From assembly GCF_022394535.1 (NCBI RefSeq), contig NZ_CP089414.1:1364001-1428000 (forward strand): a stretch of DNA of 64,000 bases. Reading direction: 5' to 3'. Numbering within the stretch: position 1 is the first letter of the stretch; every line of letters starts with the position of its first letter. This DNA comes from Dyella terrae. GTDB lineage: Bacteria; Pseudomonadota; Gammaproteobacteria; Xanthomonadales; Rhodanobacteraceae. Positions 40,393 through 49,520 of this stretch are shown one piece after another. Both the position numbers and the translations under genes were made by a program. Below the pieces are notes generated by a model, which was given only the letters and a program-made list of their open reading frames with translations, did not search any database and was not told where the DNA came from.

Positions 40393-41379
40393 TTAACGAC
40401 AGGCTGGGCCGGCGCAACCGCGTGTGCCATCGGGACAGCTTTCGGCATCGATCTGTACGGTGACGTGCTGGACGCCAAAGCGTTCCGCCAACACCTGATT
40501 GATCGCCTGGATGGCCGGCGCGCTGCTGGCGCCATCGTGCAATTCAGCATGCAGCGTCGCCATGCGCGAACCCGAAGCAAGCTGCCACACATGCAGATGA
40601 TGCACGTCGCGAATGGATTCGTCCGCGCCGCGCAGCGCCTCCTCGACGTCGCCAGTGTTCACGCCTTCCGGCACGCCCTCCAGCAGGATGTGCGAGGACC
40701 GGCGCAGCAGGCGCCATGCACTGTTGAGGATCAGCAGCGACACCAGCACCGAAAGCACCGGGTCGGCCCAGTTCCAGCCCATCCAGCGCACGAGCAGTGC
40801 CGCCACCACGGCGGCCACGGAACCGAGCAGATCGCCCAGCACGTGCAACGTCGCACCGGCAAGATTTACGTCGTCGTGCGCGTGTCCGTGCAGCGTGCTC
40901 AGCACCAGTACGTTTACCACCAGGCCGATCAACGCAACCACCAGCATCATGCCCGAGAGGATGTGCGTGGGCTCGAACAGGCGGGTGATCGCCTCGTACG
41001 CGATGAAAGCGACCAGTACAAACTGCGTGAGCGCGTTGACGAAACCCGCCAGCACCTCCAGCCGTCCGTAACCGTAGCTACGCCGCGCATCCGCAGGGCG
41101 GCGGGCGAACCACGCGCCGACCACGGCGAGCAGCAGCGCCAGTGCGTCGATCAGCATGTGGCCGGCATCGGCCACCAGCGCCAACGAGCCGGACCAGAAG
41201 CCGCCCACCATCTCCACCACCATCATCAGAGTGGTGAGCACAAAGGCAAAAATCAGCTTCTTTTCCCGACCGGTGACGCCACCATGCGCATGGTCATGAC
41301 CGTGGGCGTGATCGTGCGCATGACCGTTGGCATGGTCATGGTCGTGATGATTGTGAGTGTGCGCGTGCGTGGAGCTCAT
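40393..41379 (-). CDS. Cation diffusion facilitator (zinc/metal exporter, ZitB-like)
   Basis: A 328-residue CDF exporter. The first ~33 residues are almost only His, Asp, Ala and Gly (HAHDHAHGHDHAHGG), a probable metal-binding tail. Six TM helices follow, with the metal-site motif HMLIDALALL in VADAGHMLIDALALL and a second site in HVLGDLLGSVAAVVAALL. The cytoplasmic C-terminal domain has DVHHLHVWQLASG. It likely exports Zn2+ or similar divalent ions. It lies 60 bases after the MerC-like gene on the same strand and may share its Zur-controlled promoter. Confidence 0.92.
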   Translation of the reverse strand: MSSTHAHTHNHHDHDHANGHAHDHAHGHDHAHGGVTGREKKLIFAFVLTTLMMVVEMVGGFWSGSLALVADAGHMLIDALALLLAVVGAWFARRPADARRSYGYGRLEVLAGFVNALTQFVLVAFIAYEAITRLFEPTHILSGMMLVVALIGLVVNVLVLSTLHGHAHDDVNLAGATLHVLGDLLGSVAAVVAALLVRWMGWNWADPVLSVLVSLLILNSAWRLLRRSSHILLEGVPEGVNTGDVEEALRGADESIRDVHHLHVWQLASGSRMATLHAELHDGASSAPAIQAINQVLAERFGVQHVTVQIDAESCPDGTRGCAGPACR

Positions 41380-41439
41380 GCGTAAATGCTAGAAACCCGG
41401 GGCCCCGTTACACAATCACGACGCCATTCGTCGCGACCG

Positions 41440-41865
41440 TCAGTGAGCGCATTGCGGACCATGCACGTGCATGGCGCGATGCGTGCGCAGATTGACGAAG
41501 TGCCCCGCGGCTACCAACAGACCACCGCAAGTGACCATCGCGCTGTGCAAGCCGATCGAATATTTCTCGGCAAACGTCACGCCGACGATCAACAGGACCA
41601 GCCCCGGCAGCGCCAGCAATAGCGCCAACGGACGGTGATGGTGGCGATAGCCGCTGATCAGGCTGAACAGCGCGAGCGCGCTGGCAAACATGACAAACCC
41701 GCGCTCGAACGCGTGATCGGCCAGAAAGCCGAGCCCGAGTACGGGCAGCAACACGAGCACGAACGGCAGCGCCGCGCAGTGGATGGCGCATAGGAATGAC
41801 GCCGTCGCGCCAATCCGGTCCGCAAGGGACCACCAGCGCTTCTTGTTCAGTCGGGGAGCTTCCAT
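41440..41865 (-). CDS. MerC-domain membrane protein (putative metal uptake)
   Basis: A 141-residue membrane protein with four hydrophobic segments and the MerC-type cysteine pair Cys26/Cys30 in ASFLCAIHCAALPF. MerC proteins move Hg2+ in mercury operons, but no mer genes are present here. The Zur-type operator at 41921-41937 upstream of its start, the downstream CDF exporter and the adjacent zur gene point instead to zinc handling. It ends with a His-rich tail (HRAMHVHGPQCAH). The start at 41865 fits the domain; the frame is open to 41922. Confidence 0.8.
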   Translation of the reverse strand: MEAPRLNKKRWWSLADRIGATASFLCAIHCAALPFVLVLLPVLGLGFLADHAFERGFVMFASALALFSLISGYRHHHRPLALLLALPGLVLLIVGVTFAEKYSIGLHSAMVTCGGLLVAAGHFVNLRTHRAMHVHGPQCAH

Positions 41866-41920
41866 CGGATCGGGGCCGGAGCGGAGCACATACCGGGCCT
41901 TGGAGTGACCCGTTCGGCGC

Positions 41921-41937
41921 ATGTTACATTATAACGT
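41921..41937 (-). promoter_or_regulatory. Zur-type operator upstream of the MerC-like gene
   Basis: ATGTTACATTATAACGT contains GTTACATTATAAC, which matches the Zur core GTTATANTATAAC at 11 of 12 defined positions. It lies 56 bases before the MerC-like start and just after the zur stop, so it probably controls the MerC-like gene and perhaps the CDF gene downstream. Confidence 0.72.
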
Positions 41938-41984
41938 CGCGAACGCAAGCCCGGAGAACGGGACCGTTCAGGCGGGCATCCCGA

Positions 41985-42491
41985 TCAGCTCTTGCGGCAG
42001 TTCTTGCAAAGACCGTGCACTTCCAGCGTCTGCGCCTGCGGCCGGAAGCCGAAGGCCTTGGCTTGCGCCTCGATCAGTTCCGCCACGCGCTCGTCACACA
42101 CTTCCTGGGCGCTGGAACAGTTATCGCAGATGAGGAACGGCACCTGGTGCGCCTCTGCCGGGTGGTGGCAGGACACGAAGGCGTTGATGGATTCGAGCTT
42201 GTGGATGAAGCCGTGCTCGAGCAGGAAATCGAGTGCGCGATACACCGTCGGCGGAGCCGCGTTGCCGTGGCGTTCGCGCAGCTGGTCCAACAGGTCATAC
42301 GCCTTCACCGGCTTGCCGGCGGCAGCCACGAGTTCAAGCACTTCCTTGCGCAGCGGCGTCAACCGCAGCCCACGTTCCTCGCTGGCATGCTCCACCGCAC
42401 GAACGAAGCTCTCCGCGTCGTCATGATGATGGTGGTGCGTGTGCGGCTTGTCAGCGGCATGACTCAATGGATTCACCTCGTCGTACATCAT
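41985..42491 (-). CDS. zur: Zinc uptake regulator, Fur family
   Basis: A 168-residue Fur-family repressor. The winged helix contains LRLTPLRKEVLELVAAAGKP and PPTVYRALDFLLEHGF, and the metal region has CHHPAEAHQVPFLICDNCSSAQEVCDE and the C-terminal LEVHGLCKNCRKS; the Cys-x2-Cys pairs and SINAF/ISC segment match Zur rather than Fur. The N-terminus has a His stretch (HTHHHHHDD). A Zur-type box lies directly after its stop in front of the MerC-like gene, supporting the zinc role. Confidence 0.88.
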   Translation of the reverse strand: MMYDEVNPLSHAADKPHTHHHHHDDAESFVRAVEHASEERGLRLTPLRKEVLELVAAAGKPVKAYDLLDQLRERHGNAAPPTVYRALDFLLEHGFIHKLESINAFVSCHHPAEAHQVPFLICDNCSSAQEVCDERVAELIEAQAKAFGFRPQAQTLEVHGLCKNCRKS

Positions 42492-42539
42492 ACACCGCCA
42501 CCGATGTGAGGCTTGCGACGCATGATCGCAAGCGCCTGC

Positions 42540-42839
42540 TCAGCGCCGTCCTGGAAGCGGTGGCGGCACGGCCGGCGCCTTGGGGCGCGGCCTCACCAAC
42601 ACGACAATCCAGCCGATAGGCCCGAGCACGGCGGCCCAGACAATGCCCTCCACCGTGCGCCCCTTCCACCAGCCGAGCAGCGCGCCCACGGCGATGAAGA
42701 CCACGTTCCACCACAGCAGCGCCACCCACGGCACCATGCCCATGAGATTCAGGAAGATATGCAGGAAGGCATCGGGGCTGTCCGGATCCACTCCCTGCGT
42801 TGCCTTATCCAACCATTGCTCCACGGCAGGTTCGTCCAC
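42540..42839 (-). CDS. Small two-helix membrane protein of unknown function
   Basis: A 99-residue protein with two hydrophobic helices (MVPWVALLWWNVVFIAVGALLGWW and IVWAAVLGPIGWIVVLV) and a Pro-rich, basic tail (VRPRPKAPAVPPPLPGRR). No family is recognised. It is 48 bases upstream of zur on the same strand and divergent from the response regulator gene. Placement and hydropathy make it a plausible real gene. Confidence 0.6.
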   Translation of the reverse strand: MDEPAVEQWLDKATQGVDPDSPDAFLHIFLNLMGMVPWVALLWWNVVFIAVGALLGWWKGRTVEGIVWAAVLGPIGWIVVLVRPRPKAPAVPPPLPGRR

Positions 42840-42919
42840 TGATTACGATAGGCAGATGATGAAGCGTCGGCGGCACGCCTGCATGCCCCCTCCCAACACG
42901 TACCAGAGCACACTGAACC

Positions 42920-43621
42920 ATGCGCTGTCTGCTCATTGAAGACGACATCCCCACGTCGGACCTGATCCGCGAGGGCCTGGCCGGGGCTGGACACCAGGTG
43001 GAGGCCTGCCACGACGGCGCCGCCGGGCTGGACCGCGTCAGCAACGAGCGATGGGATCTAGTGCTGCTGGACCGCATGCTGCCCGGCGGCGTGGACGGCC
43101 TGGATATCCTCAGCACCATGCGCCTGCGCGACGACCACACGCCCGTGCTGGTGCTCAGCGCGCTCAGCAGCCTTGACGAGCGCGTGCGTGGCCTGCGCAG
43201 CGGTGGCGACGACTACCTGACCAAGCCATTCGCCCTGGACGAAATGCTGGCCCGCGTGGAAGCCCTCGCGCGCCGTGCGGGCCAGCGGCCGGAACCGGAT
43301 GTGTTCAGCGTGGGTGATCTGACCCTGGAGCCGCGCACGCGACGTGTGTTTCGCAACGGCCGCCCCGTGCTGCTGCAGCCGCGTGAATACCAGTTACTCG
43401 AATACCTGGTGCGCCACCAAGGTGAGGTGGTGACGCGCAAGATGCTGCTCGCCGCGGTGTGGGGCTTCCACTTCGATCCGGAAACCAACGTGATCGACGT
43501 GCAGATGAGCCGCCTGCGCAACAAGATCGACGAAGACGGAGCGCCGCCGCTGATCCGCACCGTGCGCGGCGTCGGCTTCACTATCGGCACCGACGGCGAC
43601 GACCTGCATGTCGCTGAGTGA
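42920..43621 (+). CDS. OmpR-family response regulator of the efflux operon
   Basis: A 233-residue regulator: receiver domain with EDDIPTSDLIREGL, phospho-acceptor Asp in LVLLDRMLPGGVDGLDIL and Lys in DDYLTKPFALDEML, then a winged-helix domain with LQPREYQLLEYLVRHQGEVVTRKML. It resembles QseB/CzcR/CopR-type regulators. The 3' end overlaps the sensor kinase gene by 14 bases. Because a CzcCBA-type efflux operon follows in the same direction, it is the likely regulator of that pump; the inducing metal is unknown. Confidence 0.9.
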   Translation: MRCLLIEDDIPTSDLIREGLAGAGHQVEACHDGAAGLDRVSNERWDLVLLDRMLPGGVDGLDILSTMRLRDDHTPVLVLSALSSLDERVRGLRSGGDDYLTKPFALDEMLARVEALARRAGQRPEPDVFSVGDLTLEPRTRRVFRNGRPVLLQPREYQLLEYLVRHQGEVVTRKMLLAAVWGFHFDPETNVIDVQMSRLRNKIDEDGAPPLIRTVRGVGFTIGTDGDDLHVAE

Positions 43622-44987
43622 CTTCCGCCATTCCGTGGTGTTTCGCATGGCGGCGGGCTATGGCGTGCTGCTGTTGGTTTCGGTCGTGCTCATTGCCGCC
43701 GTTTTCTATGTTGGCACCGCAGGGCTGTTACGCAGCAACATCGACGAACAATTGCGTAGCCGCACCCGTCACCTAGTGCAGGAAGAGCAGCAGCGCGGCA
43801 TGGATGCCATGGCCAGCGATATCCACGACCTACTCACCGACAACCAGGACACCGACACCGAGATCTACCTGCTGCTGGACCCGCACGGAAAGACGATCAT
43901 CGGCAACCTTACGGCGTGGCCCAACGCTGCGGTCGTCACCGACGGCATGCACCAACTTGAAGTGGATCGACTGGACCACCATTCGCCCAGCCGCCTGCTG
44001 ACCCACCGCTTTGCCGACGGCAGCACCCTGCTGGTGGGCCGCGACATGCAGGACGTGCGCACGCTGGAGCACCGGATCGTGGTGGCCTTCGGCATCGGCG
44101 GCCTGTTGGCGCTGCTGCTCGCCGGTGGCGGCGCCATGCTGTTCCGCTCGCAGTTGCAGCGGCAGCTCAAGGCCATCCACCGCACCACCACCGAAATCGC
44201 CGCCGGCCGCCTGGACCGTCGCGTCGTCGTCGGGCGCTCGCGCGACGAATTCGCCATCGTGGCCCGCGACATCAACGACATGCTCGACGAAATCGAGCGC
44301 TTGATGGACAACACGCGCCAGGTTTCCAACGCCATCGCGCACGACCTGCGCACGCCACTCGGGCGGATACGCGCCGCGCTGGAGCAGGCGCTGCGCTCGC
44401 CGCAACGGGAAACCCGCCTGCCCCACGACGCGCAGTACGCCATCGACGAGGTGGATAGCCTGATCACGGTGCTGGACAAGATGCTGCAGATCGCCGAGGC
44501 CGAATCGGGCGTGCGACGCGGCAGCTTCGAAGCGCTGCCGCTGGCTGGCCTGTTGGACGATATCGTCGAGCTGTACCAACCGGCCGCCGAACTGCGTTCG
44601 ATCACTCTGCAATCCATCGTGGAAGGCAATCCCTATGTGATGGCTGATCGCCATCTGCTGGCTGGCGTGCTGGCCAACCTGCTGGACAACGCCTTCAAGT
44701 ACGCAGGCGAAGGTGCCCGCGTCACCATGAAGGCCGTATCCAACGGCGAGTGGGTCTGCATTAGCGTGCAAGACGACGGCCCTGGCATACCGGAACCGGC
44801 ACTATCCCGCGCCACTGAACGCTTCTTCCGGGTGGACAGCAGCCGTCACCAACGCGGCAACGGGCTGGGCCTGAGCATCGTGGCGGCGGTGGTCGCACTG
44901 CACCGTGGCCGGCTCACGCTGGAAAACACCTCGCCGGGCCTGCGAGTAGGCATCGAACTGCCCGCCGCCAACCTTTCCAAACCGTAA
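43608..44987 (+). CDS. Sensor histidine kinase of the efflux operon
   Basis: A 459-residue membrane kinase: TM helix 1 at about residues 17-38, a periplasmic domain to about 155, TM helix 2 at about 157-179, a HAMP region, phospho-acceptor His245 in SNAIAHDLRTPLGRIR, then the ATP-binding domain with NLLDNAFKYAGEGA, DDGPGIP and GNGLGLSIV. It starts inside the response regulator gene, so the pair is coupled. The periplasmic part is Asp-rich (TDNQDTDTEIYLLLD), compatible with metal sensing but not proof of it. Confidence 0.9.
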   Translation: MSLSDFRHSVVFRMAAGYGVLLLVSVVLIAAVFYVGTAGLLRSNIDEQLRSRTRHLVQEEQQRGMDAMASDIHDLLTDNQDTDTEIYLLLDPHGKTIIGNLTAWPNAAVVTDGMHQLEVDRLDHHSPSRLLTHRFADGSTLLVGRDMQDVRTLEHRIVVAFGIGGLLALLLAGGGAMLFRSQLQRQLKAIHRTTTEIAAGRLDRRVVVGRSRDEFAIVARDINDMLDEIERLMDNTRQVSNAIAHDLRTPLGRIRAALEQALRSPQRETRLPHDAQYAIDEVDSLITVLDKMLQIAEAESGVRRGSFEALPLAGLLDDIVELYQPAAELRSITLQSIVEGNPYVMADRHLLAGVLANLLDNAFKYAGEGARVTMKAVSNGEWVCISVQDDGPGIPEPALSRATERFFRVDSSRHQRGNGLGLSIVAAVVALHRGRLTLENTSPGLRVGIELPAANLSKP

Positions 44988-45130
44988 CTGTTGCTGGGCA
45001 CCTGCCTGCCTTAGGGTGGCGGGGCTTTCCCTGCCCGCCGGCCAGCTCTTAAGCCTCGGGACCATGGAATGTCACCGCGCGGCATCCCACCGCGGCTCCC
45101 TCTGTTCCCGTGCGACAAGCCGTAGGTTTC

Positions 45131-46303
45131 ATGAAGAAGCATCAAGGACGACTGATCGCCGGTGGCTGCCTCCTGGTGGCTATCCTGCTGGCCGTGTTCC
45201 TGCGTTCCCCCTCCAGCTCGGCGGACACCAACGCACCGGCTGCTCCGAAAGATCCCCAGAACGTCACCATCAACGAGCAGCAGGCCCATCAGGTGCGTGT
45301 TGCGCAGATCGTCATGCGCGACTTCACGCCGGGTGTCGACGCTGTGGGTTACGTCGACTTCAACCAGGACCATCTGGCGCAGGTCAACTCGCCCTACGCG
45401 GGGCGCGTGCGTGAGGTGTTCACCAAGGCCGGCGACGCGGTAAAGCGGGGCCAGTCGTTGTTCTCCGTGGACAGCCCGGATCTGGCGCAGGCCGAAGCCA
45501 CGTTGGTTGGCGCCGCCGCTTCGCGTGTGCAAACCACCGCGGCGCTTGAGCGCGCCAAGGGCATGGCGCAGGCGCAGGCCAATGCACCGCGCGATGTCGA
45601 ACAGGCGGTATCGGACCAGCAGACCGCCGAGGGTAATTACCAGGCGGCACGACGCGCACTGCACATCTTTGGCAAGAGCGACGCGGATATCGACCGCATT
45701 GCCGCCACGCGACGCGTGGACGGCGAGCTGCGCATCGACAGCCCGATCGACGGCCACGTCAGCGCACGCACGATCGCTGCTGGCGATCTGGTGCAGCCGG
45801 GCAACAGCCCCGCACCCTTCACCATTTCCGACGACGACAGCCTGTGGCTGGTCGCCAACGTGAGCGAGGACGACGCCACCCAGGTACATGTGGGTGATGT
45901 GTTAAGCGCGACCTTGCCCGCGCTGTCGCAACAGGCCATCAAGGCTACCGTGGACTATGTGGGCAACAGTTCTGATGCCGCCACGCATCGAGTGACGCTG
46001 CGCTCGATACTGCACACGCCACCTCAGGGCCTGCGTCCGCAAATGCTGGCGAACTACCGCATCTTTACCGCGCCTCCCGCGCGTCACGAAGCCGTGCCCG
46101 CCGATGCCGTGGTGCGCGAAGGCACCGGCGCCATGGTGGTGTTCACCACGACCGACGGGTTGCGCTTCACCCGTTGCCCCGTGCAGTTGGGGCCACCGCA
46201 GGACGGCTACTACCCCGTGCTATCCGGCCTGCCCGCCGGCCAACGCATCGCAACCGAAGGCGCGCTGTTCCTCAGCAACGCGCTGGCACTGCAATCGCAG
46301 TAA
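45131..46303 (+). CDS. RND efflux periplasmic adaptor (CzcB/CusB-like)
   Basis: A 390-residue membrane-fusion protein: N-terminal membrane anchor (LIAGGCLLVAILLAVFLR), lipoyl-like half-motifs (YAGRVREVFTKAGDAVKRGQSLFSVDSPDLAQAE and IDGHVSARTIAAGDLVQPG), a helical hairpin and a C-terminal beta barrel. It links the inner-membrane pump to the outer-membrane channel. ATG 45131 is preferred; GTG 45110 is an alternative. It is 143 bases downstream of the kinase gene and 27 upstream of the pump gene. Confidence 0.88.
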   Translation: MKKHQGRLIAGGCLLVAILLAVFLRSPSSSADTNAPAAPKDPQNVTINEQQAHQVRVAQIVMRDFTPGVDAVGYVDFNQDHLAQVNSPYAGRVREVFTKAGDAVKRGQSLFSVDSPDLAQAEATLVGAAASRVQTTAALERAKGMAQAQANAPRDVEQAVSDQQTAEGNYQAARRALHIFGKSDADIDRIAATRRVDGELRIDSPIDGHVSARTIAAGDLVQPGNSPAPFTISDDDSLWLVANVSEDDATQVHVGDVLSATLPALSQQAIKATVDYVGNSSDAATHRVTLRSILHTPPQGLRPQMLANYRIFTAPPARHEAVPADAVVREGTGAMVVFTTTDGLRFTRCPVQLGPPQDGYYPVLSGLPAGQRIATEGALFLSNALALQSQ

Positions 46304-46330
46304 GCACCGCAAATCTCATAAGGACCGAAT

Positions 46331-49300
46331 GTGTTTCGTGGTCTTGTCGCTTTCGCGCTGACCCGCCGCGCCATCGTGCTGATGGCGCTGGCGGCGTTCA
46401 CTATCGCCGGGCTGGTGGCATACGCCAAGCTCAATATCGAGGCTTATCCCAACCCCGCGCCGGTGATCCTGGAAATCACTGCGCAGGCACCTGGGCTTTC
46501 CGCCGAGGAAATGGAGCGCACCTATACGCGTCCGATGGAAGTGGGGCTGGCGACCACGCCGGGCGTGGAAAGCATCCGCTCCACCTCGTTCTACGGTCTG
46601 TCGTTTGTGCGCGTCACCTTCAAATACGGCACTGACTACTATTTCGACTACACGCAGGCTGCGCTGTCCTTGCAGCAGAACGTAACCCTGCCCAACAACG
46701 TGCAGCCACAAATCCAGGCATCCAGCCTGGTCGGTGAGGTCTTCCGCTACCAGTTGGTTGGCCCGCCGTCGACGAGCCTTACCGAATTGCGCACCCTGCA
46801 GGACTGGGTGGTCACGCGCCGCCTGTTGTCAGTGCCCGGCATCGCGCAAGTGGTGACCTGGGGCGGCACTACCAAGGAGTACGACGTTGAGGCCGACCTG
46901 CACAAGCTGCAGGGTTACGGCATCACCCTGCCCCAGCTCATCACCGCCATCGGCAACGCCAACAGCAACGTCGGCGGGCGCACCATCAACATCGGCCAGC
47001 AGTCGGTGAACATTCGCGGCGTGGGCTTGGTCAAGGACGTCGGCGACATCGGCAACATCGTGCTCAACCAGTCCAACGGCACGCCAGTGCTAGTGAAGGA
47101 CGTGGCCAAGGTCGAGGTGGGCGCCGTGCCGCGCTTGGGTCGTGCCGGGCGCGACAAGCAGGACGACGTAGTTACCGGCATTGTGGTGATGAACCGCACG
47201 CTGCAGACCAATGAAGTGGTGGCACGCGTCAAGGAAGAGGTCGCAAAGCTCAACAGCGACGGCACGCTGCCGGCAGGCGTAAAGCTGGTGCCCTTCTACG
47301 ATCGCTCCACGCTGGTTTCGGTGACCACCCACACCGTGCTGCACAACCTGATCTTCGGCTGCCTGCTGGTGTTCCTGATCCAATGGATCTTCCTAGGCGA
47401 CCTGCGCAGCGCCATCATCGTCAGCGCCAATATCCCGGTGGCGCTGTTCTTCAGCATCATCATCCTCGTGCTGATGGGCGACTCGGCCAACCTGTTGTCA
47501 CTGGGTGCGGTGGACTTCGGCATCATCGTCGACTCGGCGGTGATCCTGATCGAAAACATCTTCCGCAACTTCCAGAAGAGCCGCGAAGAACAACACGAGA
47601 TATTGCACGAAGCCGCGCAGAGCGACCTGGGCACCTATATGCGCGGCGGCGCCACCCACGGCTGGACCGATCGCCTGCGCTTGCTTTTCATCAGCGCCAT
47701 GCAGGTAGATCGCGCGGTGCTGTTCTCCTCCGCCATCACGGTGGCGGCCTTTATCCCCCCTGTTCACCATGCAGGGTGTGGAAGGCCAGATCTTCAACCC
47801 GATGGCGCGCACCTATGCCTATGCATTGACTGGCGCACTGATCGCCACCTTCACCATCTCGCCCGTGCTGGCCTCGCTGCTGCTGCCCAAGCACGTGAAG
47901 GAAACCGAGACATTGTTCGTGCGGGCTATCCGCCGCGTCTATACACCGGTGCTGCGCTGGGCACTGGAACGCCGCCGCACCACCGTGGGCCTGGGCGTGG
48001 GTTTTCTGCTGCTCGCCGCCCTGCTGTTGACGCGCGTGGGCACCGAGTTCCTGCCGGCGCTGGAGGAAGGCAACCTGTGGATACGCGCCTCCATGCCGCC
48101 CACCATTTCGCTGGAGGCCGGCCAGGACAAGGTGAACGAGCTGCGCCGCATCCTGCTCACCCATCCCGAAGTGGTAACGGTGGTGTCGCAGCATGGCCGC
48201 CCCGACGACGGTAGTGACGCCTCCGGCTTCTACAACGTGGAGCTGTTCGTCCCACTCAAGGCGCAGGACGATTGGCCCAGCGGCCACACCAAGGAAAAGC
48301 TGGTGGCCGACCTGCAACACGAATTCGAGAACGCGCTGCCCGGCGTCGAGTTCAACTTCTCGCAGTACATCCAGGACAACATCGAGGAAGGACTATCCGG
48401 CGTGAAGGGCGCCAACTCGGTGAAGATCGTCGGACCCGAATTACCCGAACTGGAACGCCTTGCCGACCAAGTCATGCACCAGATGCAACAGGTGCGCGGC
48501 ATACAAGACCTTGGCGTGTTCCACGTATTGGGCCAGCCCAACCTCAACATCACCATCGACCGGGCCAAAGCTGCGCGCTACGGGCTCAACACGGGCGATA
48601 TCAACGCCGTTGTGCAAGCGGCGGCCGGAGGCACGTCGGCCAGTACCGTGCTGGAAGGTGATCGCCAGTTCGACCTGGTCGTACGCCTTGCCCCAAAGTA
48701 CCGGCGCAGCATCGAGGACATCGGCAACATCCAGGTGGGCTACAACCTGCCCAACGGTGGCACCGGCTACGTACCACTGCGCGATGTCGCCAAGATCAGC
48801 CTCGACACCGGCGCCTCGTACATCTATCACGAACGCAACGAGCGTTTCGTGCCGGTGAAATTCAGCGTCCGTGGTCGCGACCTGGGCGGCACGGTGGCGG
48901 ATGCCCAACAGCGCATCTCCGAACACGTGCCGCTGCCGCCGGGCTACCATTTGGTGTGGGCGGGCGAGTTCAATGATCTGCAGCAGGCCAAGCAACGTCT
49001 GGCCGTGGTGTTGCCGATTGCCATGGGCTTGATCCTCGCCCTGCTGTTCGCCCTGTTCAACTCGTTCCGCGACAGCCTGCTCACACTGGCGGCCATTCCT
49101 TTCTCCATCGCCGGCGGCATCATCTCGCTGTATTTCTCGGGATTGGATTTCAGCATCTCCGCCGCCATCGGCTTCGTGTCGCTATTCGGCGTGTCAGTGA
49201 TGAACGGCATCCTCGTCATCACCTACTTCAATCACCTGCTATTCACTGGTTTGTCTCCGGTGGAAGCGATGGCGCAGGCCGCAGAGCAACGCATGCGCCC

Positions 49301-49520
49301 CATGCTGATGACCGCCTTGTCAGCCTGTATCGGCCTGCTGCCAGCGGCGCTATCCACTGGCATTGGTAGCCAGGTGCAGCGTCCGCTCGCCACCGTAGTG
49401 GTCGGCGGCATGCTGATCGGTCCTGTCATGCTGCTGGTCGTGGCGCCCGCGCTGCAGGTACTGGTGGTGGAGTGGTCGCATAAACGACGGAAGCGCCGAC
49501 ACGCAGGAGGCACGCCATGA
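46331..49520 (+). pseudogene. CzcA/CusA-type RND efflux pump, frameshifted at a C6 run
   Basis: A heavy-metal RND pump of about 1,062 residues if repaired. GTG start at 46331 with AAGGA upstream. The first part contains AYPNPAPVILEITAQAPGLSAEEMERTYTRPME, the porter domain and TM4 with LGAVDFGIIVDSAVILIEN, carrying the Asp/Glu of the HME proton relay. The frame breaks in a run of six C at 47755-47760; with five C it reads AAFIPLFTMQGVEGQIFNP and continues to 49520 with the second porter half and TM8-12. All conserved domains are present, so a one-base sequencing error or a very recent mutation is likely. The stop overlaps the outer-membrane gene start by 4 bases. Confidence 0.9.

Noticed and set aside
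41440..41865. Mercury resistance locus
   Set aside because: Only a MerC-like gene is present; no merA, merT, merP or merR, and the operator is Zur-type.
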